From the NCBI GenBank assembly GCA_031385325.1, contig JANNBJ010000107.1:1-64000 (forward strand): 64,000 nt of DNA, given 5' to 3'. Below the pieces are notes generated by a model that saw only the letters and a list, made by a program, of their open reading frames with translations, had not been told where the DNA came from and ran no database searches. Source of the DNA: SYFY01 sp031385325. GTDB lineage: Bacteria > Pseudomonadota > Gammaproteobacteria > Pseudomonadales > Azotimanducaceae. Of the stretch, positions 26,401 through 33,783 are shown piece after piece; position 1 is the stretch's first letter, and the number at the start of each line of letters is the position of its first letter. A program made the translations under genes and the position numbers.

Positions 26401-26509
26401 AGTGGCAATCGGCTGGGGGCTGTTTTTCGCCACGTTCATCACCTTGTTCATGGTTCCGGTCATGTTTTCCTTTACCCATGACCGGCGTTACCGGAGAACC
26501 GCGGCATGA
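23441..26509 (+). CDS. RND efflux transporter permease (HAE1/AcrB type)
   Basis: A 1022-residue proton-driven pump. There are twelve membrane spans in the usual 1+5+1+5 order with two large periplasmic loops. The proton-relay Asp pair is visible in LGMVVDDAIVVAENI, and a family motif occurs early in IPIEEAIEDVDGIKKFYSTV. It is complete and of normal length. It works with the adaptor encoded just upstream; no outer-membrane TolC gene is nearby. The start region has little Shine-Dalgarno character because the MITE end lies there. Substrates are unknown. Confidence 0.95.
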   Translation: MTGFIRFFASRHLLVNVIAITIMALGYLFISGVPREYIPSVMSPTISIRATLPGASAQDMESKVTIPIEEAIEDVDGIKKFYSTVAESQTTTTVELYLDFSDDQVRDIKQELRDAVDGITDFPPEMEDRPTMDQFNPARSPIIEIALEGPIDAVIADANRLELSFRRLNAVSRVIMVGVNDPEVRVLIDPELARTHGISVLDVVRAIGRDNVSGTGDALETETSRIKVEVWNRFAKPEDVAETIIKALPGGAVLRVRDVARIESGFEDTQLISHTNAQRGASLVIRKRETADAIDAVADVKRVMEAATLSPGVSFQYVNDRSFFTSNRLDVMLSNGILGAILVAGLLYLFMGTHSAIWVLAGIPVTFMGALAVIGLSGLTLNTMVLTGFVIVLGMVVDDAIVVAENIVAKIENGIDHFTAVVDGSAEMAAPVVAASLTTMIAFAPMLAIGGLPGRIVWQIPAVVVLVLAFSLIESFAFLPSHMTLLPNLVGKGKRAFMQRLDNLYRRSLEICMRARWLVLGVSFGSLIFIMAVIRPFVPFVLFPQNDARLLFLQITTPLGTPMEVTEGITADIERQLLELGKPDIRTVTARIGHQDANNPDRLRGEAEHQALVTAVFKDLDRERTNQEWTEILHQTLQLPAGVHVRFQSEYLGPPTDQPVTVHVLSNDDAVRRAVANEIAGIVAASPGLTEVDIDEREGTPHLDLTLRQEQLARLGLDAQDVTQTVQASYFGIKATEHRALDDTTAIRVQFDIGARRDVGALLDTPVRTRLGELVALRDVVDPVEIHALGRIYHREGYRTATIRASFTPDSPYTALSFANHLRDEVIPRFADIPGVEILIGGEAESTQETTGELGKVAVIVIFGIAMVIWIMLGSFLETLIVISVIPFAFAGVVLAFFLHGLSLSMFAMIGIIGLAGVVVNASIVMADAVHRMSRGSEDGRSSRDLLLDGIVGRLRPILITTLTTLGGVLPTAYGIGGYDSMISPMSVAIGWGLFFATFITLFMVPVMFSFTHDRRYRRTAA

Positions 26510-27207
26510 TCGATCCGCTGCACTCTTCAATAGCCTCTTCGGCACCACTGATCGTCTACGTGGATGTGAAAAGTCCCTACGCCTATCTGGCCATCGAGCC
26601 GACGATCGTGATGGGTCAGGAACTGCGAATCGCCATCGACTGGCGGCCACTCACCCTCGACATTCCAAGCTATCTTGGCTCGGCACGTACCGATAACAGC
26701 GGCAAAGTGGTCGAGTCAAAACGCAGCCCGGCCCAATGGAATGCTGTCAGATACGCCTATCGAGACGCCAAGCGGTATGCCCGACTGCGTGGCATCACAC
26801 TTTATGGAACGCAGAAGATCTGGGATTCCTCGCTGGCGGGGATCGGCTTGTTATGGGCCAGGCAACAAGGTCAGGCTTGCGCCGAGCGTTATCTGAATGC
26901 TGTGTATCCGCCATTCTGGAGACGTGAACTGGATATCGAACAAGCCCATGTCATCGAATCAACCCTGGTTGTCGCCGATGTCGATATCCGTGGCTTTGAC
27001 GACTTTGTTCATGGTGAGGGACGACTGATCCATGATCAGCTGCAGGACGCACTGCACCCCAGCGGTATATTCGGAGTACCGACCTATGTTGTCGCCGGCG
27101 ATCTGTTTTTCGGCCGTGAACACCTGCCTGCAGTGCGCTGGCAGCTGACCGGGCAACAAGGACCCGCACCAGACATTGCCTACGATCTGCCCGGGGAGAT
27201 CGTCTGA
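26506..27207 (+). CDS. DsbA-family thioredoxin-fold protein (2-hydroxychromene-2-carboxylate isomerase-like)
   Basis: A 233-residue protein. The motif YVDVKSPYAYLAIEP has the SPYAYL signature of 2-hydroxychromene-2-carboxylate isomerases and kappa-class GSTs, where Ser replaces Cys and glutathione is the cofactor. The C-terminal GIFGVPTYVVAGDLFFGREH (cis-Pro loop and glutathione-site end) is also standard. Its start overlaps the pump stop by four bases (ATGA) and the next gene overlaps its stop. Glutathione-dependent isomerisation or conjugation of the exported compounds is a reasonable guess. Confidence 0.85.
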   Translation: MIDPLHSSIASSAPLIVYVDVKSPYAYLAIEPTIVMGQELRIAIDWRPLTLDIPSYLGSARTDNSGKVVESKRSPAQWNAVRYAYRDAKRYARLRGITLYGTQKIWDSSLAGIGLLWARQQGQACAERYLNAVYPPFWRRELDIEQAHVIESTLVVADVDIRGFDDFVHGEGRLIHDQLQDALHPSGIFGVPTYVVAGDLFFGREHLPAVRWQLTGQQGPAPDIAYDLPGEIV

Positions 27208-27815
27208 TGCAGACCCTCGACATATTTTATGACCCCTTGAGCGCGCCATCGTGGCTGGCACTGCGGCCAACCCTGAACCTGATCGAGCGACTGCATCTGA
27301 GCGCCGACTGGCAACCATTCACCGCGCCTCAGCCACGTCGTTTGCAAACCCAGGCCGATGAATCCGTCAGCCAACGTCACCAGCGTGTGCGCCAGGCCTA
27401 TCGTGATCACGATCAGCAGCGTTATGCCGCGTGGCAAGGCATCCCATTTCGATCACCGATTGCAGCCGTTGATCGTGCACTCCTGGACTACTCGCTATTG
27501 CTGGCCAATGACAACGGTATCGCTGCCTCTTTTCTCACCCACGTGGGCAATCACTACTGGGGCGGCGAATCTCAGCCGATTGATCTGCATTGGCTGAGTG
27601 GTGCTCTGCGAGTCGACGATCTGCAGGAAAACTTTCTGGCTGAAGGTGAGATGCGTCTTGCGGCAGCCAGGGCGCAGGTCGAAGAACTCGGCATCTTTGA
27701 CGCCCCGGTGTTTCAGGTGGCCGGAGAACTCTACGTTGGCAGGCAGCACCTGCCCGCCATTGAACGCATCATGAGTGGCGTGAACCCGTTTGAAGCCATC
27801 GCAATCAGAAGATGA
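27207..27815 (+). CDS. Diverged DsbA/HCCA-isomerase-like protein
   Basis: A 202-residue paralogue of the gene before it. The opening FYDPLSAPSWLALRP keeps the SPxxYL-like position in changed form (APSW), and the end GIFDAPVFQVAGELYVGRQH is the conserved glutathione-site tail. No CxxC is present. The ATG overlaps the previous TGA, so it is translationally coupled. The pair may form a heterodimer; activity of this copy is uncertain because the active-site motif is altered. The last 11 bp overlap the convergent GST gene. Confidence 0.75.
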   Translation: MQTLDIFYDPLSAPSWLALRPTLNLIERLHLSADWQPFTAPQPRRLQTQADESVSQRHQRVRQAYRDHDQQRYAAWQGIPFRSPIAAVDRALLDYSLLLANDNGIAASFLTHVGNHYWGGESQPIDLHWLSGALRVDDLQENFLAEGEMRLAAARAQVEELGIFDAPVFQVAGELYVGRQHLPAIERIMSGVNPFEAIAIRR

Positions 27816-28437
27816 GGACTGCACGAGCAGGTGCACGTTCGCGATAGTCACGGCTCCAGCGTTCCAGATGGGGATGAGACGACAGGTCTTCGAGTTTGCC
27901 AAAGCGCATGAACTGCAGCGCGCCTTGTAACGTGCAGTCGGCAACCGTCACGTTCTCACCTGCCAGGAATGGACGCCCATCCGCCAGCAGCCGATCAAGA
28001 TAGTCGAAGGCACGCAGGAACCCCGGTTTGGCATTTTCAGCAATCACCGGATTGGGTGTCAGCCCAAGCGGCGAATTCACAGCATGCACGTAAGTCGCGG
28101 TTGGAACGAGAACCCGCACATCGGCAACCCGTTCCAGGTTACGCGCTATGCCGCGCGAGACCGGATCCGATCCCCACAGGCTGGGGCTTGGGTAACACTC
28201 TTCAAGATATTCGATAATCGCCATCGATTCGAAAATCGCAGCACCACCATCGAGTTCGAGTACAGGCATCGTGCCAAACGGATTCAGGGCCAGGTATTCG
28301 GGTGTCTGGTTGGCCCTCTTGAACACATTGACCTTGCGGATCTCGAGGTCCATTTCAACACCCAGCGCCTGCTTTTCTGCAAAGTACAGACGGACTTTGG
28401 TGGGATTTGGAGCGCCTGGCAGATCATGGAGAATCAA
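27805..28437 (-). CDS. Glutathione S-transferase family protein
   Basis: A 210-residue GST. The N-terminal thioredoxin domain has NPTKVRLYFAEKQ and the glutathione-binding FGTMPVLEL...IFESMAIIEYLEE. The C-terminal helical domain has the capping-box motif VTVADCTLQGALQF. The start is TTG, with AGGAG eight bases upstream. It belongs to the minus-strand redox gene run that starts at 33322. A likely role is detoxification of electrophiles or enoyl/epoxide intermediates. Confidence 0.9.
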   Translation of the reverse strand: MILHDLPGAPNPTKVRLYFAEKQALGVEMDLEIRKVNVFKRANQTPEYLALNPFGTMPVLELDGGAAIFESMAIIEYLEECYPSPSLWGSDPVSRGIARNLERVADVRVLVPTATYVHAVNSPLGLTPNPVIAENAKPGFLRAFDYLDRLLADGRPFLAGENVTVADCTLQGALQFMRFGKLEDLSSHPHLERWSRDYRERAPARAVLIF

Positions 28438-28477
28438 GACTCAGCTCCTGAAGGATTTGGTAGTGAAATGGGCGAGC

Positions 28478-29494
28478 TTACAACGTCGGATCGTTGCCAA
28501 CGCACACCAGACGCTTGCCGATATTGTTGCCTTTCAACATGCCGATGAACGCGTCCGGCGTGTGTTCGATGCCAACAACGATGTCGTCGAAGTAACGCAC
28601 CTCGCCTCGCCGCATGCGATCTGCCATGCGGGCCGGGAACACATCGAAGTCCTGCATATGGTCATAGATGATGAAGCCTCGCATCATTGCGCGTTTGGCC
28701 ACCATGTTCCCGACATTGCGCAGTGCATAACCACCACCGTCATACTGACTGATCATGCCACAGACGGGAATTCGTGCGAACGGCTTGAGGCGCGCGAAGA
28801 CGGCATCAAGTGTTTCACCGCCCACATTGTCAAAGTAGACATCGATGCCAGCCGGACATAGTCGGTCCAGCGCCGCACCCGTGTTTTCTTCCTTGTAGTT
28901 GAACATCGCATCGAAGCCGAGTTTTTCCAGGCAGTGCGTCACCTTGTCAGCCGAGCCGGCCGAACCGATCACTCGTGCCCCGGCGGCCTTGGCCAGTTGA
29001 CCTGCCACCGAACCCACCGCGCCACTGGCGGCGGAAACGAATACGGTTTCTCCGCGCTGAACGTTGCCGATCTCGAGCATGCCGACTTCAGCTGTCTTGC
29101 CTGGCATGCCGAGCACGGAAATCGCGTGGCTGATGGGACCAAGCGCCGGATCAATCCTGCGCAAATTGCTGACATCACGAACCAGCGTGTAGTTTTCCCA
29201 GCGCAGGAAATCCCACACCAGATCACCGACCGAATAATCAGGATGTCGGCTGTCGACGACTTCGCCAACCACCCGTGCCGGTACCGGCTCGCCCAGTGCA
29301 AAACCTGCCGCGTAACCCACACCACCGCTCATGCGGCCACGCATGTACGGGTCACAGGACAGGTAGATGTTGCGTACCAGCACTTCATCTTTGCCCGGTG
29401 TCGGTACATCGGCCTGCCGCAGAACGAAGTCGTCGGGCCTGACCGCGCCGCGTGGATAGGCGGCAAGACAGACCAGGGTATTGGTTAGCGGCAC
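28478..29494 (-). CDS. NADP-dependent MDR-family oxidoreductase (curcumin/prostaglandin reductase type)
   Basis: A 338-residue zinc-free medium-chain reductase, expected to reduce the double bond of enones or quinones with NADPH. Markers are LSCDPYMRGRMSGG near the start, VFVSAASGAVGSVAGQLAKA (nucleotide fold) and CPAGIDVYFDNVGG. GTG 29494 is chosen because longer versions would overlap the upstream gene by about 55 bp. It lies 10 bp after the VOC gene and is probably in the same operon. Confidence 0.9.
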   Translation of the reverse strand: MPLTNTLVCLAAYPRGAVRPDDFVLRQADVPTPGKDEVLVRNIYLSCDPYMRGRMSGGVGYAAGFALGEPVPARVVGEVVDSRHPDYSVGDLVWDFLRWENYTLVRDVSNLRRIDPALGPISHAISVLGMPGKTAEVGMLEIGNVQRGETVFVSAASGAVGSVAGQLAKAAGARVIGSAGSADKVTHCLEKLGFDAMFNYKEENTGAALDRLCPAGIDVYFDNVGGETLDAVFARLKPFARIPVCGMISQYDGGGYALRNVGNMVAKRAMMRGFIIYDHMQDFDVFPARMADRMRRGEVRYFDDIVVGIEHTPDAFIGMLKGNNIGKRLVCVGNDPTL

Positions 29495-29504
29495 GGGATT
29501 AATC

Positions 29505-29909
29505 TCAGGTTTTTTGCAGGAACTCGACCGAATTGCCATCCGGATCAAGCACGATCGCAATACGGATGCCGGGCCGGGCCTCGCGTGGTTCGACCACCAC
29601 CGTTGATCCTGCGCTACGACAGGTTTCGACCATGGCTTCGAGATTGCTCACTGAAATCGTCCAGTAGCGCATTCCGGTGGCACCCGTGAGCCCGCCTGCT
29701 GGTGCCGAAGTCGCTGGTGCCTGCGCTGGCGAAACAATCTTGATGAGGCTCTCACCGCACCAGACTCGATGCATCACCCCACCACCCGGAAACGGCGTAT
29801 CCGGCTCTTGGCGAAAACCCAGCACATCGCGATAGAAGGTCAACATCTTCGCAGGCTCGCGGGTTACCAACCCCAAGTCGATACCCGCCTTGGTCAATGC
29901 AACACCCAT
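29505..29909 (-). CDS. VOC-superfamily (glyoxalase/dioxygenase fold) protein
   Basis: A 134-residue protein with the paired beta-alpha-beta-beta-beta modules of the vicinal oxygen chelate fold: YRDVLGFRQEPDTPFPGGGV in the first half and VLDPDGNSVEFLQK, with a metal-type Glu, at the end. ATG 29909 has GGGAG seven bases upstream, overlapping the cyclophilin stop. A glyoxalase, fosfomycin-resistance or extradiol-type activity cannot be told apart from sequence. Confidence 0.85.
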   Translation of the reverse strand: MGVALTKAGIDLGLVTREPAKMLTFYRDVLGFRQEPDTPFPGGGVMHRVWCGESLIKIVSPAQAPATSAPAGGLTGATGMRYWTISVSNLEAMVETCRSAGSTVVVEPREARPGIRIAIVLDPDGNSVEFLQKT

Positions 29910-29910
29910 C

Positions 29911-30414
29911 TCAAGCTCCCAGTTTTTTGTTCCACTCGGTGATGCGCGCTGCGTGTGCTTCCAGCAGCGCTGCAGCATCACCTTCGATCGTGATCGAAAC
30001 GATCTTGTCTTTTTGGGCTATGGCATCGACCACCGCCTGATCAGCATCACCTTCCACCGAGCCAAAAATTGTGTGTGCATCATCGAGCCATGGGGTTGCC
30101 ACATGGGTAATGAAAAACTGCGATCCGTTAGTGCCCTTACCCGCATTGGCCATGGAGAGCTTGCCCGGGCCGTTGTGACGCAGTTTTTTGTTGAACTCGT
30201 CTTCAAACTTGTAGCCGGGCCCACCAGTGCCGGTCCCGGTCGGGCAGCCACCCTGAACCATGAAATCCGGGATCACACGATGGAAACTGAGACCATCGTA
30301 ATAACCGCGCTGCACGAGGTTGACGAAGTTGGCAACGGTAACCGGCGCCTCGTCCGCAAACAGTCGGGTGCGAATGGTGCCTTTGCTGGTGGTGAAGATT
30401 GCGACGAGACTCAT
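29911..30414 (-). CDS. Cyclophilin-type peptidyl-prolyl cis-trans isomerase
   Basis: A 167-residue single-domain cyclophilin. The catalytic core is intact: FHRVIPDFMVQGG (catalytic Arg) and GTNGSQFFITHVATPWLDDA. ATG 30414 has AAGGAG before it. There is no signal peptide, so it is cytoplasmic. It helps protein folding by isomerising proline bonds. It may be a housekeeping gene caught in the redox operon. Confidence 0.95.
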   Translation of the reverse strand: MSLVAIFTTSKGTIRTRLFADEAPVTVANFVNLVQRGYYDGLSFHRVIPDFMVQGGCPTGTGTGGPGYKFEDEFNKKLRHNGPGKLSMANAGKGTNGSQFFITHVATPWLDDAHTIFGSVEGDADQAVVDAIAQKDKIVSITIEGDAAALLEAHAARITEWNKKLGA

Positions 30415-30472
30415 GGTGCTCCTTGGAAGATTGTCAGATTGCTGTTGCGAAAATGTTGTCAAATATAGAGGG

Positions 30473-31147
30473 CTACGCCAGTGTCAACGCACTTCCCCAG
30501 CGATCACCAAACGCGAGTTTGCCGACCGGACGACGCGACGTCGGGCCATAACCACCCCGTTCAGGATACCCGAGTGGAACCACACCGCAGGTATGCCAAT
30601 CATCGGGAATGTCGAGGAGGTGTTTCATCGCCGCTTCTTCAAAACACAGCAGCGTGGTCAACACACAGCCCACACCCTCCGCTCTGGCCGCCAGCATGAT
30701 GTTCTGCACGGCAGGGTAAACCGACCCACCACCGACCACACTGGCGCGTCCGAGGTCGGCATCAGTAATGGCCATCAGGTTCGGATTGAAACAGAACACC
30801 AGAATGACCGGCGCGTCACCCAGATGGTCGCCAAGGTGATCGGCAGCTTCGAGCATGCGGGCCTGTTTGGCCTTGGCCTCGCCCTCCAGCCGTTCCAGCT
30901 GTTTGCGCGAGCCGGCGGCATATTTCCCCCATTGAGGTCGATACAAGTCACCAATGCCCTTGCGAACCACCGGATCCTGCACCACCACCATTCGCCAGGG
31001 CTGGACATTGCCACCACTGGGGGCCCATGCACCGGCCTGCAGAATGCGACTCAGGACATCCGTTGGAAGCGGATCGGACCTCAGGCGACGAACTGCCCGC
31101 TGGGTCTGCATCAGCGCCTGCAGCGCCTGAATGCCATCGTTGTTCAC
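30473..31147 (-). CDS. Nitroreductase-family FMN enzyme
   Basis: A 224-residue flavoprotein. The FMN-binding start is RAVRRLRSDPLPTDVLSRIL with the typical AGAWAPSGGNVQPWRMVVV, and the C-terminal part has VGCVLTTLLCF and WHTCGVVPLGYP. It may reduce nitro groups, quinones or unsaturated bonds using NAD(P)H. The GTG start overlaps the stop of the hydrolase gene (GTGA) and has GGAG seven bases upstream, so it is coupled to it. Confidence 0.9.
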   Translation of the reverse strand: MNNDGIQALQALMQTQRAVRRLRSDPLPTDVLSRILQAGAWAPSGGNVQPWRMVVVQDPVVRKGIGDLYRPQWGKYAAGSRKQLERLEGEAKAKQARMLEAADHLGDHLGDAPVILVFCFNPNLMAITDADLGRASVVGGGSVYPAVQNIMLAARAEGVGCVLTTLLCFEEAAMKHLLDIPDDWHTCGVVPLGYPERGGYGPTSRRPVGKLAFGDRWGSALTLA

Positions 31148-31899
31148 AGTTTCACTCCGGTAGTTATCTGGCGCAGGAACTTCAGCGTCTGGTGCTGGGC
31201 AGTCTCGATGTCCGGCCCGCTCTTCCAGGCATCGATCAGAGTTCCGTTGGGCACACCGGTGGCGACGATACGCGAGGCTGATGCCGGGTGGTAAAGATCG
31301 TTTCCCTGCAGGACCAGTACCGGTGCGTGGATACTCGGCAGGTCTCTTTCTCCGACACAGAACAGAAATTGTTCGCTGTCGTACATGTTGCTGCGCAGAC
31401 CCGCCCAGTCTGCCGGGCTGACATCGGCACGAGTCGGCGCCAGGGTCGACGCCCATCCGTCGTACATCTGATAGAAGGCGTCCCGATTCTGGTCCAGTCC
31501 GATGGTCTGAAAGAGCACCCCACCGATGGCGCGGTCTGGCTGACGAAGCAGCAGCTGCATGACGTAGGATCCACCGATGCACATACCCGCTGCGATGAAT
31601 CTGTCGATGCCAAGTTCATCGAGTACAGCCAGCTGATCTTCCAGAAACGTCTCCCAACCGTGCGCGGCGTTCACCGGTCCGGATGACTGACCAGCATTAC
31701 GCTGGTCCATCGCGACCACCTGAAAACCATTTTCAGACCAATAACTTATCGGATTGTAGGGAGCGTTTTTCCACAATGGGATCGATGACTTCATGCCACC
31801 TGGCGCAATCAACAGGACCGGAAAGCCAGTGCCGTGGACTTCAACGTGCAGCGAGACAGTCTGGCCGGTCAGACGATCGGCATGGTTTATTTTTGACAA
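31144..31899 (-). CDS. Alpha/beta hydrolase with a cysteine nucleophile
   Basis: A 251-residue alpha/beta hydrolase. The nucleophile elbow reads GMCIGGS, so Cys stands where Ser is normal. Other motifs are VVAMDQRNAGQS (oxyanion side) and PVLVLQGNDLYHPA (acid residue); the catalytic His is probably in TAQHQTLKFL. Cys-type members include dienelactone hydrolases, but this one is of the general esterase/epoxide hydrolase shape. The TTG start has AAGGG ten bases upstream. It is coupled to the nitroreductase. Confidence 0.85.
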   Translation of the reverse strand: MSKINHADRLTGQTVSLHVEVHGTGFPVLLIAPGGMKSSIPLWKNAPYNPISYWSENGFQVVAMDQRNAGQSSGPVNAAHGWETFLEDQLAVLDELGIDRFIAAGMCIGGSYVMQLLLRQPDRAIGGVLFQTIGLDQNRDAFYQMYDGWASTLAPTRADVSPADWAGLRSNMYDSEQFLFCVGERDLPSIHAPVLVLQGNDLYHPASASRIVATGVPNGTLIDAWKSGPDIETAQHQTLKFLRQITTGVKL

Positions 31900-31902
31900 C
31901 GT

Positions 31903-32478
31903 CTATTTACCCTTCCTGCGATCCAGTTCACGCTTCATCCGCACGGCATCGGACTCGAGTGGCGCTCGTACCTGGCCTGGATCCAGCGTTCCTTCAGAGT
32001 GCGCACGCATTTTGGCGCCGTCGTACGTAATCCACTTCTCCGGCACCACCTCAAGCACGACGCGCAGCGGGGAATCGAGGAATTCGTGGAACTTCTTCGC
32101 CGCCGCAGGCTCACCACGCAGTGCCAACGCAAAATCGGGGTAGAACCAGTCCTTCGTTTCGCGATCTTCATGAATGATGCATCGACCCTTGATGGTCACC
32201 GTCTTGCCTGGACCCAGGTTGGTACCCGTACTGCTGACGACGATGGAGACTTGCGGATTGCGGCGAACGGCGGCCATACGATGACGATGCGCGCCTCCCG
32301 TCAACCACACGCGATCTCGTCGCCAGATGTAGGACATGATCACGCCGATGGGCCACTGGTCCTGGGTACACCAGTTGAAAACGCACTCTTTCTGCGTCAG
32401 CAGCAACTTCTCCTGATCTTCAGGGTTCAGGTGATAGATGGAGACCATCTCGTAGTTGTCGATCTCTTCAGCACTCAA
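31903..32478 (-). CDS. PPOX/FMN-binding split-barrel fold protein
   Basis: A 191-residue protein of the pyridoxamine-phosphate-oxidase-like fold (core WPIGVIMSYIWRRDRVWLTG and RRNPQVSIVVSS). The TTG start at 32478 has GAGGAG six bases upstream; a longer ATG version would overlap the SDR gene. Members bind FMN, F420 or haem and include oxidoreductases. It lies three bases upstream of the Cys hydrolase, in the same operon. Confidence 0.8.
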   Translation of the reverse strand: MSAEEIDNYEMVSIYHLNPEDQEKLLLTQKECVFNWCTQDQWPIGVIMSYIWRRDRVWLTGGAHRHRMAAVRRNPQVSIVVSSTGTNLGPGKTVTIKGRCIIHEDRETKDWFYPDFALALRGEPAAAKKFHEFLDSPLRVVLEVVPEKWITYDGAKMRAHSEGTLDPGQVRAPLESDAVRMKRELDRRKGK

Positions 32479-32557
32479 GTCATTCTCCTCACAACGGAAA
32501 CAATCGGATGATGGGGAAACCCGGAATCGGTCAGACTGCCGAAAGGGCCTGCTGCGG

Positions 32558-33322
32558 TCAACGCGCGCAGTGCCCGCCATCAATGGTCAGGATCGTGCCC
32601 GTCGTATTCGCGGACACATCGGAGGCCAGAAAGGTTACCGCATCGGCGATCTGCGCAGGTGTACCGGGTGGGTAATGGGGATCCAGCAACTCTCGCCATC
32701 GCGCCGGATCGCCAAAACGCTCCCGCGCCCGCTGGCGGAGCATGGTGACCAACCGATCGGTCTCAATCGAGCCCGGATTGATGCCAACGATGCGCACGCC
32801 GTATCGACTGCTCACGGCGCCCATGGCGCGGGTCAGGGCCATCAGCGCAGCGTTACCTCCTGCACCTGCTGCGTAAGTTGCACTCGGCCGCTCACCACCA
32901 GCTCCAAGGATGTTGACGATGACACCCTTGCCTCGTTGCCGCATGGCTGCGTTGTATCCGCGCATCAGGTTGATATAGCCAAACACCTTCAACTCCCAGG
33001 ACTGACGCCATATCGTCTCATCCACGGTATCGATGCTGCCTGCCGGTATTGCACCGGCGTTATTGACGAGGATATCGACATCAGGCGCGGCGCTGACAAG
33101 TTTGTCAACGCTCTCACTCAACCCGAGATCAAGGGCAAGTGTTTCGACACGAACACCATGAGACGACCTCAACTCGACCGCCAGTCGATCGAGATCCGTC
33201 AATGTTCTGGCTACTAAAAACAGCGAAACACCTTCTCGCGCCAGAGTTTTGGCGCATGCTTCGCCGATGCCTTTGGACGCGCCAGTAACGATGGCAGTGC
33301 GTCCTTTGAGTCCAAGTTCCAT
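32558..33322 (-). CDS. Short-chain dehydrogenase/reductase with a changed active site
   Basis: A 254-residue SDR. It has the NAD(P)-binding TGASKGIGEAC, DILVNNAGAIP and the C-terminal GTILTIDGG. The usual YxxxK catalytic pair is not seen: the Tyr is in SATYAAGAGGN and the Lys position is Ala. Some uncharacterised SDR groups share the YxAGxxGN pattern. ATG 33322 is preceded by GAGGG. It heads the minus-strand redox operon. Substrate unknown. Confidence 0.85.
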   Translation of the reverse strand: MELGLKGRTAIVTGASKGIGEACAKTLAREGVSLFLVARTLTDLDRLAVELRSSHGVRVETLALDLGLSESVDKLVSAAPDVDILVNNAGAIPAGSIDTVDETIWRQSWELKVFGYINLMRGYNAAMRQRGKGVIVNILGAGGERPSATYAAGAGGNAALMALTRAMGAVSSRYGVRIVGINPGSIETDRLVTMLRQRARERFGDPARWRELLDPHYPPGTPAQIADAVTFLASDVSANTTGTILTIDGGHCAR

Positions 33323-33516
33323 GCTGGTTTCCCTCGCTTGAATGTGGCAATCGGCTGCTGAAATGCAGATTGATCTGTTGAGTGTACCGCCTCTTGTGAC
33401 CGCGCTCCGGGAAAGTTGCCAAGCACATCCCAACGAGTCAACGCAGGGAGTAATAACTCACCGGTCACCAATGGAGGCTGCTAGGCTCTGCGGACACACG
33501 AAGTAGGAGCAGTCTC

Positions 33517-33633
33517 GTGCATATTGAAAGTCATATCGACGACCCGACCATTATCCGTCACATCAGAAATTGCGGCTTCCTGGTCGCGCTCATCGGCTAC
33601 GGCCTGTATTCGGTCGCCCATTGGGTGGCGTAG
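33517..33633 (+). CDS. Small 38-residue membrane peptide (candidate)
   Basis: A GTG start with AGGAGC six bases upstream opens a 38-codon frame ending in TAG. The product has a charged N-terminal half (HIESHIDDPTIIRHIRN) and one hydrophobic helix (FLVALIGYGLYSVAHW), so it could span the membrane once. It stands alone between divergent operons. I did not recognise the family. The strong ribosome site makes it more likely real than chance. Confidence 0.5.
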   Translation: MHIESHIDDPTIIRHIRNCGFLVALIGYGLYSVAHWVA

Positions 33634-33637
33634 GGCC

Positions 33638-33655
33638 GGTCTGATTCATCAGACC
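33638..33655 (+). terminator. Hairpin right after the small peptide gene
   Basis: GGTCTGA-TTCA-TCAGACC, a perfect 7-bp stem with a four-base loop, begins five bases after the stop codon at 33633. It has no T-run, so it may be a weak terminator or an RNA-stabilising stem. Confidence 0.4.
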
Positions 33656-33677
33656 TGCAGTGGTAAAGAGCGGGCAA

Positions 33678-33699
33678 TAACGACCAACCCTGGTCGTTA
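33678..33699. promoter_or_regulatory. Palindrome TAACGACCA-ACCC-TGGTCGTTA
   Basis: A perfect 9-bp inverted repeat with a four-base centre, about 85 bp upstream of the aldo/keto reductase ATG. The arms look like the two half-sites of a TetR- or LysR-type operator. No regulator gene is adjacent. Confidence 0.45.
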
Positions 33700-33783
33700 A
33701 CCCCGCGCACCACTTGACCGGATTTCCCCGTTCGATCAGGTCATGCGATGATCCCCGTTCCTTCCCGGATCGGGTGATCACGC

